From positions 1,727,501 through 1,791,500 of the forward strand of contig NZ_CP029551.1 of NCBI RefSeq assembly GCF_003173735.1: DNA of 64,000 nucleotides, written 5' to 3'. Both the position numbers and the translations under genes were made by a program. The notes beneath the pieces are model-generated. The model was given only the letters and a program-made list of their open reading frames with translations, was not told where the DNA came from and searched no databases. This DNA is from Methylobacterium radiodurans. Lineage in GTDB: Bacteria > Pseudomonadota > Alphaproteobacteria > Rhizobiales > Beijerinckiaceae. Below, in pieces: positions 51,735-60,027 of the stretch. Position 1 is the first letter of the stretch, and each line of letters starts with the position of its first letter.

Positions 51735-52589
51735 TCAGCCCGCGCGCAGGAACGCGATCAGGGCGGCGTTCACCGCCGCCGGCTCCTCGTGCTGGAGCCA
51801 GTGGGTTGCCCCGGGGAACCACTGGACGCGCCCCCGGTCGCAGAGCGCGAGGCTCGCCTCGGCGAGGCCGGATTGCAGGGCGTGGTCGCGCCGGCCCCAG
51901 AGGATTAGGGTCGGGGCGCGCACCCGGGGGGCGGGACGCCGGGGCAGGCGCAGCGCCCGGTACCAGTTCAGCATCGCCGTCATGGCGCCGGGTCGTGCCC
52001 AGGCCTCGGCGTAGCGGTCGAGTTCGGCGGCCGTGAAGGTGCCGGGCCGCGCGGTGTCGGCCAGCGCCCGCCGCAGCACCGCGCCGTCGTCGGCCAGAAG
52101 CCGCCGCTCGGGCAGGCGGGGGATCTGGAACAGGGCGACGTAGAGGCTGCGCAGCCACTGCCCGGGATGGCGCCGGGCGTAAGGTCCGACGATGCCGGGA
52201 TGCGGCGCGTTGAGGATCGCCAGCCGCTCGACCCTGTCGGGATAGAGGCTCGCCACCCACCACGCGACGAGCCCGCCCCAATCGTGCCCGATGAGGCGGA
52301 AGCGGGCGTGGCCCAGCGCATCGGCGAGCGCCGCGACGTCGGCGGCGAGCCGGTCGAGGTGGTAGGCGGCGATCCCCTCCGGCCGGGAACTCAGGTTGTA
52401 GCCGCGCTGGTCCGGCACCGCGAGCCGGAAGCCGGCTTCCGCGAGCGGGCCGATCTGGTGGCGCCAGCCGTACCAGAACTCCGGAAAGCCGTGCAGCAGG
52501 ATCACGGGCGGCCCGCCAGCCGGTCCTGCTTCGGCGAGGTGGATGCGCGCGCCCGGCAGATCGATCGTCCGGAAATCGGTCTCCACCAT
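51735..52589 (-). CDS. alpha/beta hydrolase, epoxide-hydrolase-like
   Basis: ATG 52589 gives 284 residues. The oxyanion motif is LLHGFPEFWYGW (HGFPE is typical of epoxide hydrolases and haloalkane dehalogenases). DQRGYNLSSRPEG follows, then the nucleophile elbow LIGHDWGGLVAWW with Asp as nucleophile, and the catalytic His in GATHWLQHEEP. The Asp nucleophile supports epoxide hydrolysis or dehalogenation over esterase activity. It lies 11 bp after a sensor kinase gene and may be co-transcribed. Confidence 0.88.
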   Translation of the reverse strand: MVETDFRTIDLPGARIHLAEAGPAGGPPVILLHGFPEFWYGWRHQIGPLAEAGFRLAVPDQRGYNLSSRPEGIAAYHLDRLAADVAALADALGHARFRLIGHDWGGLVAWWVASLYPDRVERLAILNAPHPGIVGPYARRHPGQWLRSLYVALFQIPRLPERRLLADDGAVLRRALADTARPGTFTAAELDRYAEAWARPGAMTAMLNWYRALRLPRRPAPRVRAPTLILWGRRDHALQSGLAEASLALCDRGRVQWFPGATHWLQHEEPAAVNAALIAFLRAG

Positions 52590-52600
52590 GCTCCGTCTCC

Positions 52601-54823
52601 TCACCCCGGCATCGGCAGCGGCGCGATGCGCGGCGGCGGCGTCGCGCCCGCCTTGCGCTCCAGGAGGCTCGGCGGCGGCACGGGCGCCGCGATGGTGCAG
52701 ACGACGCCCGCCGCCTCGTAGGCGAGCTGCACCTCGCCGGCGAGCTCGCGCGCCAGTCCCCGCTCGATCAGGCGCGATCCGAAGCCGGTGCGGGTGGGCT
52801 TCGTGACCGGGGGGCCGCCGCTCTCGGACCAGCGCAGGGTCAGGCGGGTCTCGGGCCCGCGCGCGACCGACCATGCGATGGAGACGCGTCCGCTCTCGTT
52901 CGACAGGGCGCCGTACTTGACCGCGTTGGTGCCGAGCTCGTGCAGCGCCATGGCGATCGAGAGGGCGACCCGCGGCGGCAGGCGCAGGGGCGGCCCCTCC
53001 ACGTCGAAGCGCGAGCGGCCGGGCTCGCTCGCGTCGAGCGGGCGGATCGCGTCGGCCACCACGGTGCCGAGTTCCGCGCCCTCCCAGCTCTCGCGGGTGA
53101 GCACGTCGTGGACGCGGGCGAGCGCGAGCAGCCGCGCCTCGAAGGCCGCGCGCGCCGCGTCCGCCGCCGGGCCGTCGAGGCCGCGCAGGGACTGGCTGGC
53201 GATCGACTGCACGGTGGCGAGCGTGTTCTTCACCCGGTGGTTCAGCTCGTGGATCAGGAGCAAGAGGTGCTCCTCGGCGAGCTTGGCTTCGGTGATGTCG
53301 ACGTTGCAGCCGGTGTAGCCGAGGAAGCGGCCCGCATCGTCGAGGCGCGGCACGCCCTCGCAGCGCAGCCAGCGCGTCGCCCCGTCGCGGTCGATCACCC
53401 GCATCTCCGTGCGGAAGGTCTGACGGGCCGCGAAGGCGTCCGCGAAGGTGGCGGAGAAGCTCTCGAGGTCGTCCGGGTGGACGATGCGGTGCCAGCCGGC
53501 ATCCGCGAGTTCCGCCGCCGGGATGCCGAAGAGGTGGTCGAAATGCATGTTGACGAAGCTGACCTCGGCCCGCTCGTCCGTCATCCAGATCAGGGCCGGT
53601 GCGGAATCGGCCATGTGGCGGAAGCGGGCCTCGCTCTCGCGCAGCGCCGAGAGGCCGCGCCGGGTCTCGTCGAGCGCCCGGTCGCGCTCCGCCTCGCGGG
53701 TGCGCAGGCGCAGAGAGGCGTCCGAGAGGACGTCGCCGAGGCGGCGGATCTCGTGCACCGGCGAGGCGATGCGGGGGATGGCCTGCCCCCGCGCCAGGGC
53801 GGGTCCGGAGGCAGCGAGCTGGCGCAGGGGCCGCGAGACCCGCGACCAGAGGTTCACGGCGAGCAGCGAGGAGGTGGCGAGGACGAGGAGCCCGAAGCCG
53901 CCGAAGGCCCAGGTCCAGCGGCGGGTGCGCGCGTCGACCAGACTCTTGGGGATGCTGGCACCGACCGTCCAGCCTGTCAGCCGCGAGCGCGCCTCGACCA
54001 CCACCACCGGCCGGTGCTGACGGTCCTTGCCCTCCCAGACGCCGGGCGTGTCGCTCTGCACCTGGCGGAGCGTGGCGAGCCGCGGGCGACCCACCACGGC
54101 GGCGGGATCGGGCAGGCGGGCGAGCACCCGCTGGTCGCGGTCGGAGATGCCGGTGGTCCAGCCCTCCACCACCTCGCGGGCGAGGATGCCCTGCAGCCGC
54201 GAGAGCGGCGCCCGGAAGCCCAGGATGTAGGTCACCTCGCCGTCAACCTGCACCGGCACCGCCACGGCGTAGCCTGCCTGGTCGGGCGTCGCCCCGGCGA
54301 GGAACCCCGAGACCATCGCGCGTTGGCTACCGCTCGCGACCTCGGCGTCGAAGGGCATCGGGGTCATGGGTAGCGGCGCACCGCGTTTCACGCCGGTGTT
54401 GACGAGCTGCTGCCCGTCCGGCTTCCGCAGCACGATGTCGAGCTCGATGGCGTCGCGCACGAGGCGCGCCTGCGCGTCGAAGGCCTCGAAGTCGCCGGCC
54501 TTGAGCCGCGGCGAGGTGGCCAGCGTCTGCAGCACCGAGACGAGGCCGGCGGTGTCGCGATCGACCGAGAGGGCGATGCCGCGCACGTTCTCGCGCGCGT
54601 CCTGCTCGAAACGAGCGCGCTCGGCCGCGGCGTAGCGCATCAGCAGGATCCCGGTGAACAGGAGGCCGGGCCCGATCAGCGCCACGACCAGCGCGACGAG
54701 GTAGAACTGCGTCGAGAATCCGTTGCGGCCGAGCCGCCGCCCGAGCCAGGCCCGGCGCGGGGGTGGCGTCTCCGCGGAGGAATCCCCGGATGCCGCCGGG
54801 GTCGGGTCGGCCTCCGGGCTCAA
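52601..54823 (-). CDS. membrane HWE/HisKA_2 sensor histidine kinase
   Basis: TTG 54823 gives 740 residues. An N-terminal membrane helix (YLVALVVALIGPGLLFTGIL) is followed by an extracytoplasmic sensor of about 230 residues and a second helix (WAFGGFGLLVLATSSLLAV). Then come HAMP-like linker, PAS domain (FRHMADSAPALIWMTDERAE to YTGCNVDITEAKLAEEHLLL) and kinase core with the acceptor His in ELNHRVKNTLATVQSIASQS, HELGTNAVKYGALSNESGRV and GFGSRLIERGLARELAG. The C-terminal tail is Pro-rich. Related kinases act in general stress or envelope signalling. No response regulator is adjacent. Confidence 0.9.
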   Translation of the reverse strand: MSPEADPTPAASGDSSAETPPPRRAWLGRRLGRNGFSTQFYLVALVVALIGPGLLFTGILLMRYAAAERARFEQDARENVRGIALSVDRDTAGLVSVLQTLATSPRLKAGDFEAFDAQARLVRDAIELDIVLRKPDGQQLVNTGVKRGAPLPMTPMPFDAEVASGSQRAMVSGFLAGATPDQAGYAVAVPVQVDGEVTYILGFRAPLSRLQGILAREVVEGWTTGISDRDQRVLARLPDPAAVVGRPRLATLRQVQSDTPGVWEGKDRQHRPVVVVEARSRLTGWTVGASIPKSLVDARTRRWTWAFGGFGLLVLATSSLLAVNLWSRVSRPLRQLAASGPALARGQAIPRIASPVHEIRRLGDVLSDASLRLRTREAERDRALDETRRGLSALRESEARFRHMADSAPALIWMTDERAEVSFVNMHFDHLFGIPAAELADAGWHRIVHPDDLESFSATFADAFAARQTFRTEMRVIDRDGATRWLRCEGVPRLDDAGRFLGYTGCNVDITEAKLAEEHLLLLIHELNHRVKNTLATVQSIASQSLRGLDGPAADAARAAFEARLLALARVHDVLTRESWEGAELGTVVADAIRPLDASEPGRSRFDVEGPPLRLPPRVALSIAMALHELGTNAVKYGALSNESGRVSIAWSVARGPETRLTLRWSESGGPPVTKPTRTGFGSRLIERGLARELAGEVQLAYEAAGVVCTIAAPVPPPSLLERKAGATPPPRIAPLPMPG

Positions 54824-54910
54824 GCACGCCCCCGCGCGTCAGGCCCGCTCACCGGCGCCAGCATCGCTCGCGTTCCGCCCTCACGTGTCATTGCCGGCCC
54901 CGCCGGTTGG

Positions 54911-55231
54911 TCAGCGGTCGATATGACCGAGATCGCGACCCGGGTCGAGGCGGTCGCGCACGCGCTGCTTCAAGGCTTTGACGTCCGGGAAGCCCCCGTC
55001 GCGCACGCGCTCCCACACAACCTCCTCGCCGACCGCGATGCTGAAGGCGCCCCCCGTCGCCGGGACCAAGGCCACCTCGCCGAGGTCGTCCCGGAAGGTC
55101 GACAGCAGCTCCTGCGCCATCCAGGCCGCCCGCAGCAGCCAGTTGCAGCGGGTGCAGTAGGTGATGGCGATGCGCGGTCCCGCAGGGCGGGGCTCGGGTA
55201 GGGCGACCGCCGGTGTCTCCTGAGGCTCCAT
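54911..55231 (-). CDS. SelT/SelW/SelH (Rdx) family thioredoxin-like protein
   Basis: ATG 55231 gives 106 residues. RIAITYCTRCNWLLRAAWMA holds the CxxC motif of the Rdx family (Cys in both positions, so no selenocysteine). AQELLSTFRDDLGEVALVPA and GGAFSIAVGEEVVWERVRDG, then FPDVKALKQRVRDRLDPGRD, follow the family layout. A redox role is inferred. Confidence 0.9.
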   Translation of the reverse strand: MEPQETPAVALPEPRPAGPRIAITYCTRCNWLLRAAWMAQELLSTFRDDLGEVALVPATGGAFSIAVGEEVVWERVRDGGFPDVKALKQRVRDRLDPGRDLGHIDR

Positions 55232-55450
55232 GCGGGGAATGCGCCTCGCGGCGACCGGATTGTCAACCACCGGACGCCTCGACCGCCGCCGGGCCGCGCA
55301 AGGAGGCGCAAGCGGGCGGCGCACGGAGGCACGAGACGCCGAGACCACGAGACGCCTTGACGGCACCGCCCGTCGCGCCCTAGAAGGCCGCCACCCGAGC
55401 CGCACGGCGGCTCCGGCAAGCCTCGGCCCCGGTGCCGACGGCTCCGGTAC

Positions 55451-55525
55451 GGACGGTTAGCACAGCGGTAGTGCGTTCCCTTCACACGGGAAAGGTCGCA
55501 GGTTCGATCCCTGCACCGTCCACCA
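55451..55525 (+). tRNA. tRNA-Val(CAC)
   Basis: Acceptor GGACGGT pairs with ACCGTCC; anticodon arm TTCCC-TTCACAC-GGGAA has anticodon CAC; T arm GCAGG-TTCGATC-CCTGC; CCA is encoded at 55523-55525. No integration signs flank it. Confidence 0.96.
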
Positions 55526-55704
55526 CTCTCTCTCCAGCGTCGACACAAAGCGGAAACCGCTCGCCGATAGAGGCGGGCTCATGATCGTGCTGGCCGCCAC
55601 CCACAGCTTTCCCTCCGCGTCGCGCTGCGGCTCCGCGGCGCGCTGTTCGCGTCCGCCGTCCCGGTATACCGTGTGCCCGACCGGCCGCTGAGAGCCCGAG
55701 GATC

Positions 55705-56979
55705 ATGAAGGCCCACGGCGACGCGCGCGATATCCCGCCCCCTCCGCGCAAGGGGCCCTTCCTGCTGGCGGGGCTCGTGGTGCTTGGGCTCGTGGGCTGG
55801 GGCGGCTACGGCCACTGGCGCCGGGCTGAGGCCGCTGCCGAGACCCAGCGCAAGGTGAAGAGCTTCGTGCCGCGGCTGCGCACCGCCTCAGCGACGCGCA
55901 CCGACAAGCCGATGGACCTGACCCTGCCGGGCGAGATCCAGGCCTATGCCCGCGCGGCGATCGCGGCGCGCGCCACCGGCTACGTCGCCGAGCGCCGGGT
56001 CGATCTGGGCTCGCGGGTGAGGGCCGGCGACGTGCTGCTGCGCATCGCCGCCCCCGACCTCGACCAGCAGCTCGCCCAGGCGGAGGCGCAGGTTGGGCAG
56101 ATGCGGGCGCAGCTGCTCCAGGCGAGGGCGCAGGTCGATCAGGCCCGCGCCAACGTGAACCTCGCCAACGCCACGAACAGCCGCACCTCGACGCTGGCGA
56201 CGCAAGGATGGGCCTCGCGCCAGACGGCCGACAACACCCAGGCCAGCGTGCTGAGCCAGACCGCCAACCTCGCCGCCGCCGAGGCCGGTGTGAAGGTCGC
56301 TGAGGCGAACCTGAAGGCCCAGGAGGCGACCGTCGACCGCCTCAAGGCGCTCACCGGGTTCAAGGACGTGGTCGCGCCCTTCGATGGCGTGGTCACCGCC
56401 CGCAGCGTCGAGGTCGGCGATCTCGTCCGGGCCGATGGCGGCGGCACGCCGCTCCTCAGCATGGATCGGGACGACGTGCTGCGCATCAGCGTCAACGTCC
56501 CCCAGAACGCGGCAGTCGGCGTGAAGCCCGGCGTCGAGGCCGCGATCCGGGTGCCGCAGATCCCCGACCGCACATTCCGCGGAGAGGTCGAGCGCTCATC
56601 CGTCGCGCTCCTCACCGCCTCCCGCACCCTGACGACGCAGGTGGACGTGCCGAACCCGGACGGCGCGCTGCGGGCCGGCCTCTACGTTTACGTCACGCTG
56701 CAGATCCCCCGGGTCGAGCCGGGCGTCACCCTCCCGTCCGAGGCGCTGGTGTTCAACCAGCGCGGCACGCAGGTGGCGCTGGCCGGTGAGGATGGGCGGG
56801 TCGCGTGGCGCACCGTCCGGGTCAAGCGCGATTTCGGCCAGACCATCGAGGTTGATCAGGGCCTCGACGGGCGCGAGCGCGTGGTGCTGAGCCCGCCGGC
56901 AGACCTGCGCGACGGCCAGCCCTACGAGCGCGGCGACGAGCCGGAGCGCGACCGGCCCATGCAGGCGGCGACGCGATGA
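55705..56979 (+). CDS. RND efflux periplasmic adaptor subunit
   Basis: ATG 55705 gives 424 residues. One membrane helix (FLLAGLVVLGLVGWGGYGHW) precedes a membrane-fusion-protein body: lipoyl half RATGYVAERRVDLGSRVRAG, a long coiled hairpin (QLAQAEAQVGQMRAQLLQAR and its return), second lipoyl half VVAPFDGVVTARSVEVGDLV, then beta-barrel and ALVFNQRGTQVALAGEDGRV. It should bridge an RND pump and an outer membrane channel, but no pump gene follows; the next gene is on the other strand. Confidence 0.9.
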   Translation: MKAHGDARDIPPPPRKGPFLLAGLVVLGLVGWGGYGHWRRAEAAAETQRKVKSFVPRLRTASATRTDKPMDLTLPGEIQAYARAAIAARATGYVAERRVDLGSRVRAGDVLLRIAAPDLDQQLAQAEAQVGQMRAQLLQARAQVDQARANVNLANATNSRTSTLATQGWASRQTADNTQASVLSQTANLAAAEAGVKVAEANLKAQEATVDRLKALTGFKDVVAPFDGVVTARSVEVGDLVRADGGGTPLLSMDRDDVLRISVNVPQNAAVGVKPGVEAAIRVPQIPDRTFRGEVERSSVALLTASRTLTTQVDVPNPDGALRAGLYVYVTLQIPRVEPGVTLPSEALVFNQRGTQVALAGEDGRVAWRTVRVKRDFGQTIEVDQGLDGRERVVLSPPADLRDGQPYERGDEPERDRPMQAATR

Positions 56980-56994
56980 GGCTTGGCTCGGCGG

Positions 56995-57540
56995 TCATGT
57001 GTCGGCGCCTGCCGTCTCGTCCAGGACGAGCATCAGGGTCAGCTCCGCGGTGAGAACCGGCCTGCCCGGCTCGCCCCCCTCCGCCTGAACCGCAGCCCCG
57101 AGCCGCAGCGCCGCCTTGCCCTCCGGCAGCGCGCTGACCCCGGTGAGGGTGAAGACCGCGCGGACGCGCGTGTCCACCCGGACGGGGGCGAGGAAGCGCA
57201 CCTTGTCGGCCGCCATGTTCAGCACGGCCCGCACACAAGGGTGCGCCGGTAGGACCTCGCCGACCGCGCCGCCGAGCAGCGACAGCGTGAGGTAGCCGTG
57301 CGCCACCGTTCCGCCGAAGGGCGTCTCGGTCGCCGCCCGCACCGGATCGACGTGGACGAACTGGCGGTCCCCAGTGGCCTCGGCGAAGCGGTCGATCCGC
57401 GCCTGGTCCACGAGCGTCCAGGCGGACGCCCCGACCTCGGTCCCGGTCCGGGCCCGAAGCCCGGCGAGGAACGCCGCCGCGTCCGGGGGCGCGGGATCGC
57501 AAGGTCCGGGATCGGGCCCACGGAGGGGGGACGCGGTCAT
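56995..57540 (-). CDS. MaoC-like (R)-hydratase, NodN-like
   Basis: ATG 57540 gives 181 residues. The hydratase motif is WTLVDQARIDRFAEATGDRQ followed by FVHVDPVRAAT (catalytic D and H) and FGGTVAHGYLTLSLLGG, the full MaoC signature. VNMAADKVRFLAPVRVD-type (NMAADKVRFLAPVRVDTRVR) follows. It hydrates enoyl thioesters. It lies 81 bp after a ketoacyl synthase gene and likely acts on an acyl chain carried by the ACP encoded in the same cluster. Confidence 0.88.
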   Translation of the reverse strand: MTASPLRGPDPGPCDPAPPDAAAFLAGLRARTGTEVGASAWTLVDQARIDRFAEATGDRQFVHVDPVRAATETPFGGTVAHGYLTLSLLGGAVGEVLPAHPCVRAVLNMAADKVRFLAPVRVDTRVRAVFTLTGVSALPEGKAALRLGAAVQAEGGEPGRPVLTAELTLMLVLDETAGADT

Positions 57541-57621
57541 CGGTGCGGGTATCCCTTCGCTGTCGCCGCCGTGGCGGCGGTTCGCATCGCCCCGGCTCCC
57601 TGGATCGATCCGGGAGCCGTC

Positions 57622-58812
57622 TCAGACCTGCCGGAGCACGAGGCTCGCGTTGAGCCCGCCGAACGCGAAGGAGTTCGAGATCGCCGCCGGGATCGGCATG
57701 GCGCGCGCCTCCACCGGGATGGCGTCGATGTCGAGGTCCGGGTCGGGGTCGGTCAGCTGGGCGGTCGGCGGCGCTAGCCCGTGCGTCATCGCCAGCACGG
57801 TCGCGACGGCCTCCAGGCCGCCGGCCCCGCCGAGTGCGTGCCCGGTCACCGCCTTCGTCGAGGAGACCGGCGGCGGCGTGGCCCCGAAGACCGCGCGCAG
57901 GGCCTGGACCTCGGTGAGGTCGTTCGCCCGCGTCCCGGTGCCGTGCGCGTTGACGTAGGCGATGTCGGTTGGCGCGAGGTCCGCCTCCGCCAGGGCGGCG
58001 CGCATCGCCCGGGCCATGCCCTCGGCCGAGGGGGCGACGATGTCGCCCGCATCCGCGCCCGCGCCCAGGCTCGCCACCGCCACCCGCGGGATGCGCCCGC
58101 GCGCCCGCGCATGCGCTTCGCGCTCCAGGATCACGATGCCGGCCCCTTCGCCGACGACCAGACCGTCGCGGTCGCGCGAGAACGGACGGCATCCCGTGCG
58201 GCTCATGATTTTCATGCCGTTCCAGGCCTGCAGCGTGCCGCGCGAGAGCGGCGCCTCGGTTCCCCCGGTGATCGCCACGTCCACGACGCCGGCGCGCACG
58301 AGCTGGGCCGCCACGCCGATCGCCTGCGTGCCGGATGCGCAGGCGCTCGCCACCACGAAGCACGGGCCCTGCGCCCCGAACGCGATGGAGACCCAGCTCG
58401 CCGAGGAGCTGCCCATCGCCCGCACAACGGCGAAGGGGTGGGGGCGCTTGTTCTCCACGAACAGGCGCTCGTACTGGGTATCGAGGCTCGTGAGCCCGCC
58501 GCCGCCGTTGCCGATCACGACGGCGACGCGCTCAGGCGCCACGGAGCCCGGCGTCAGGCCGGCATCCGCCATGGCCGCGCGCGCGGCAGCGACTGCCAGC
58601 AGGGCATTGCGGTCGCAGGCCCCGGGCACCGGGATCGGCAGGCCGGCGAAATCCGCGCTCTCCGGGATCTCGGCGGCGATGATGCCGGCATCCGGCAGCG
58701 CCCGCGCCGGCGTGAAGGCGGGGCGGCCCGCCACGAGGCTCGCCCAGAAATCCGCGACGGTAAGGCCGCAGGGGGCCGCGACGCCGAGGCCGGAGACGAC
58801 GACGGCGCTCAC
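57622..58812 (-). CDS. beta-ketoacyl-ACP synthase (FabF/NodE-like)
   Basis: GTG 58812 overlaps the ACP stop (GTGA) and gives 396 residues. The thiolase-fold active site is complete: nucleophile Cys in FVVASACASGTQAIG near residue 160, His in YVNAHGTGTRANDL and His in KAVTGHALGGAGGLEA. It condenses malonyl-ACP with an acyl primer. Linked to a dedicated ACP and a MaoC hydratase, it more likely builds a special acyl chain than serves primary synthesis. Confidence 0.92.
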   Translation of the reverse strand: MSAVVVSGLGVAAPCGLTVADFWASLVAGRPAFTPARALPDAGIIAAEIPESADFAGLPIPVPGACDRNALLAVAAARAAMADAGLTPGSVAPERVAVVIGNGGGGLTSLDTQYERLFVENKRPHPFAVVRAMGSSSASWVSIAFGAQGPCFVVASACASGTQAIGVAAQLVRAGVVDVAITGGTEAPLSRGTLQAWNGMKIMSRTGCRPFSRDRDGLVVGEGAGIVILEREAHARARGRIPRVAVASLGAGADAGDIVAPSAEGMARAMRAALAEADLAPTDIAYVNAHGTGTRANDLTEVQALRAVFGATPPPVSSTKAVTGHALGGAGGLEAVATVLAMTHGLAPPTAQLTDPDPDLDIDAIPVEARAMPIPAAISNSFAFGGLNASLVLRQV

Positions 58813-59120
58813 GCGGTGCGGGCCTTGCGGGCCAGGGCGGTCCGGATCAGCTCGACGACGTTGCCGAACGTCATCTCGCTCACCGGCTGCGCGTTGGCAT
58901 TGAAGTTCAGCTCGATGCCGAACTTATCCTCGATCTCGAAGACCAGTTCGACGAAGTCGAGGGAGTCGATCTGAGCCTCCTCCAGACGCGTCTCGGTGTT
59001 CCAGGTCGCGTCGGTCGCCTTGAGATACTTCTTGGCGATCTCGAAGACGCTGGACACGACCGTGTCGCCGGCGGCAGTGCCGAACTGGGCGGCGGCGGGG
59101 ATCGCGGCGGAAGCGGCCAT
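58809..59120 (-). CDS. acyl carrier protein
   Basis: ATG 59120 after GAGAGGAGA gives 103 residues. The phosphopantetheine site is Ser in EEAQIDSLDFVELVFEIEDK. The N-terminus is about 20 residues longer than in AcpP (AASAAIPAAAQFGTAAGDTV). It is the first gene of the ACP-synthase-MaoC operon and so probably a specialised carrier comparable to NodF. Confidence 0.9.
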   Translation of the reverse strand: MAASAAIPAAAQFGTAAGDTVVSSVFEIAKKYLKATDATWNTETRLEEAQIDSLDFVELVFEIEDKFGIELNFNANAQPVSEMTFGNVVELIRTALARKARTA

Positions 59121-59468
59121 GTGACATCTCCTCTCTGAAGAACGAGATAAGTCTTCAATATTCGCTGGACGATCCGCAAGGGATCGGTCTGATCTTGACT
59201 GTTGAAGAGTATTCATAGTAAACGTAAACGATCAACCCTCGGTTGCAATGCCGTTCGAGGCGTGCGGTGACTGCCGATGGCGGCGACGGGCCCAGGGCCT
59301 CGGCGCGTTCCGGCGTCTTGGTCCCTCGAGGTTCCGCTCTGCTGCGGTGCTGGCGCGCCCGAGTTCGCGGCGCGAGGGGATCGGCGTCATGCCGCGCGAA
59401 CAGCTTCGCGTGGATCCGCCGTATCCGGGCCGCCGGTCACGACCCTGTCCGGACCGTGCGGGTTCCGC
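59121..59468 (-). promoter_or_regulatory. 348-bp gap with the promoter of the ACP cluster
   Basis: The part nearest the ACP gene (59140-59240) is clearly AT-richer than its surroundings and contains related motifs GAATACTCTTCAAC and GAATATTGAAGAC on the minus strand, about 40 bp apart. They could be regulator half-sites. The remainder, up to the cupredoxin stop, shows no gene I would support. Confidence 0.45.
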
Positions 59469-59825
59469 TCAGTTCACCCGGACCAGGAGCTTCATCTTCG
59501 GGTGTATGCCGCAGAGCACCAGGAAGGTCCCGCTCTTCCGGAAGACGACGGGTGTGCGGCTGCCAGGTGCCTGATCGCCGGAATCGAAGGTGAAGGCCTC
59601 GGACTCGATGTAGACGTGATGCAGCAGATCACTGTCGTCGTTGACGATCGTGACTGTGTCGCCGCGTCCGACGACGAGGCTGCCGGGCTGGAAGGCGCGC
59701 CCTTTCTGCGACACCACGTAACCCTCCGGTCCCACCACCGCGAGGGCACCGGTCGCGAGGGCGCCCGTCAGCATGCCGGCGGCGAGCGCGAGGATGGGGC
59801 GGCGCGGGAGCAGCGGAGCGCGCAT
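59469..59825 (-). CDS. periplasmic cupredoxin (plastocyanin/methylamine-utilisation type)
   Basis: ATG 59825 gives 118 residues (a TTG 15 bp upstream is possible) with a signal helix (ILALAAGMLTGALATGALAV). The blue-copper ligands are visible: His in DSDLLHHVYIES, then Cys, His and Met in FLVLCGIHPKMKLLVRVN. This arrangement fits small type 1 copper proteins that carry electrons in the periplasm, similar to those of methylamine utilisation. No mau genes are adjacent. Confidence 0.88.
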   Translation of the reverse strand: MRAPLLPRRPILALAAGMLTGALATGALAVVGPEGYVVSQKGRAFQPGSLVVGRGDTVTIVNDDSDLLHHVYIESEAFTFDSGDQAPGSRTPVVFRKSGTFLVLCGIHPKMKLLVRVN

Positions 59826-60027
59826 ACGGTTTTCCGACAAGACCTGACGGGAGCGATAGCATAGGCGAGGCGCGATTGATGAAGTGTTGTCGTGCTGCGA
59901 TCCCGCGCGCTGTGAACGAGACGGAGTGCGAGGTCACGGCGCGGCCGAGGCTAATCGCCTCTTAAGATCTTCCTTGCATCCTGCCGGAACCTGCACGGCG
60001 AGCAGGTATCAACTCGGCAGGGTTGCC

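Noticed and set aside
55451..55525. tRNA-Val as another integration site
   Set aside because: No second copy of its 3' end and no integrase or island genes are found beside it in this window.
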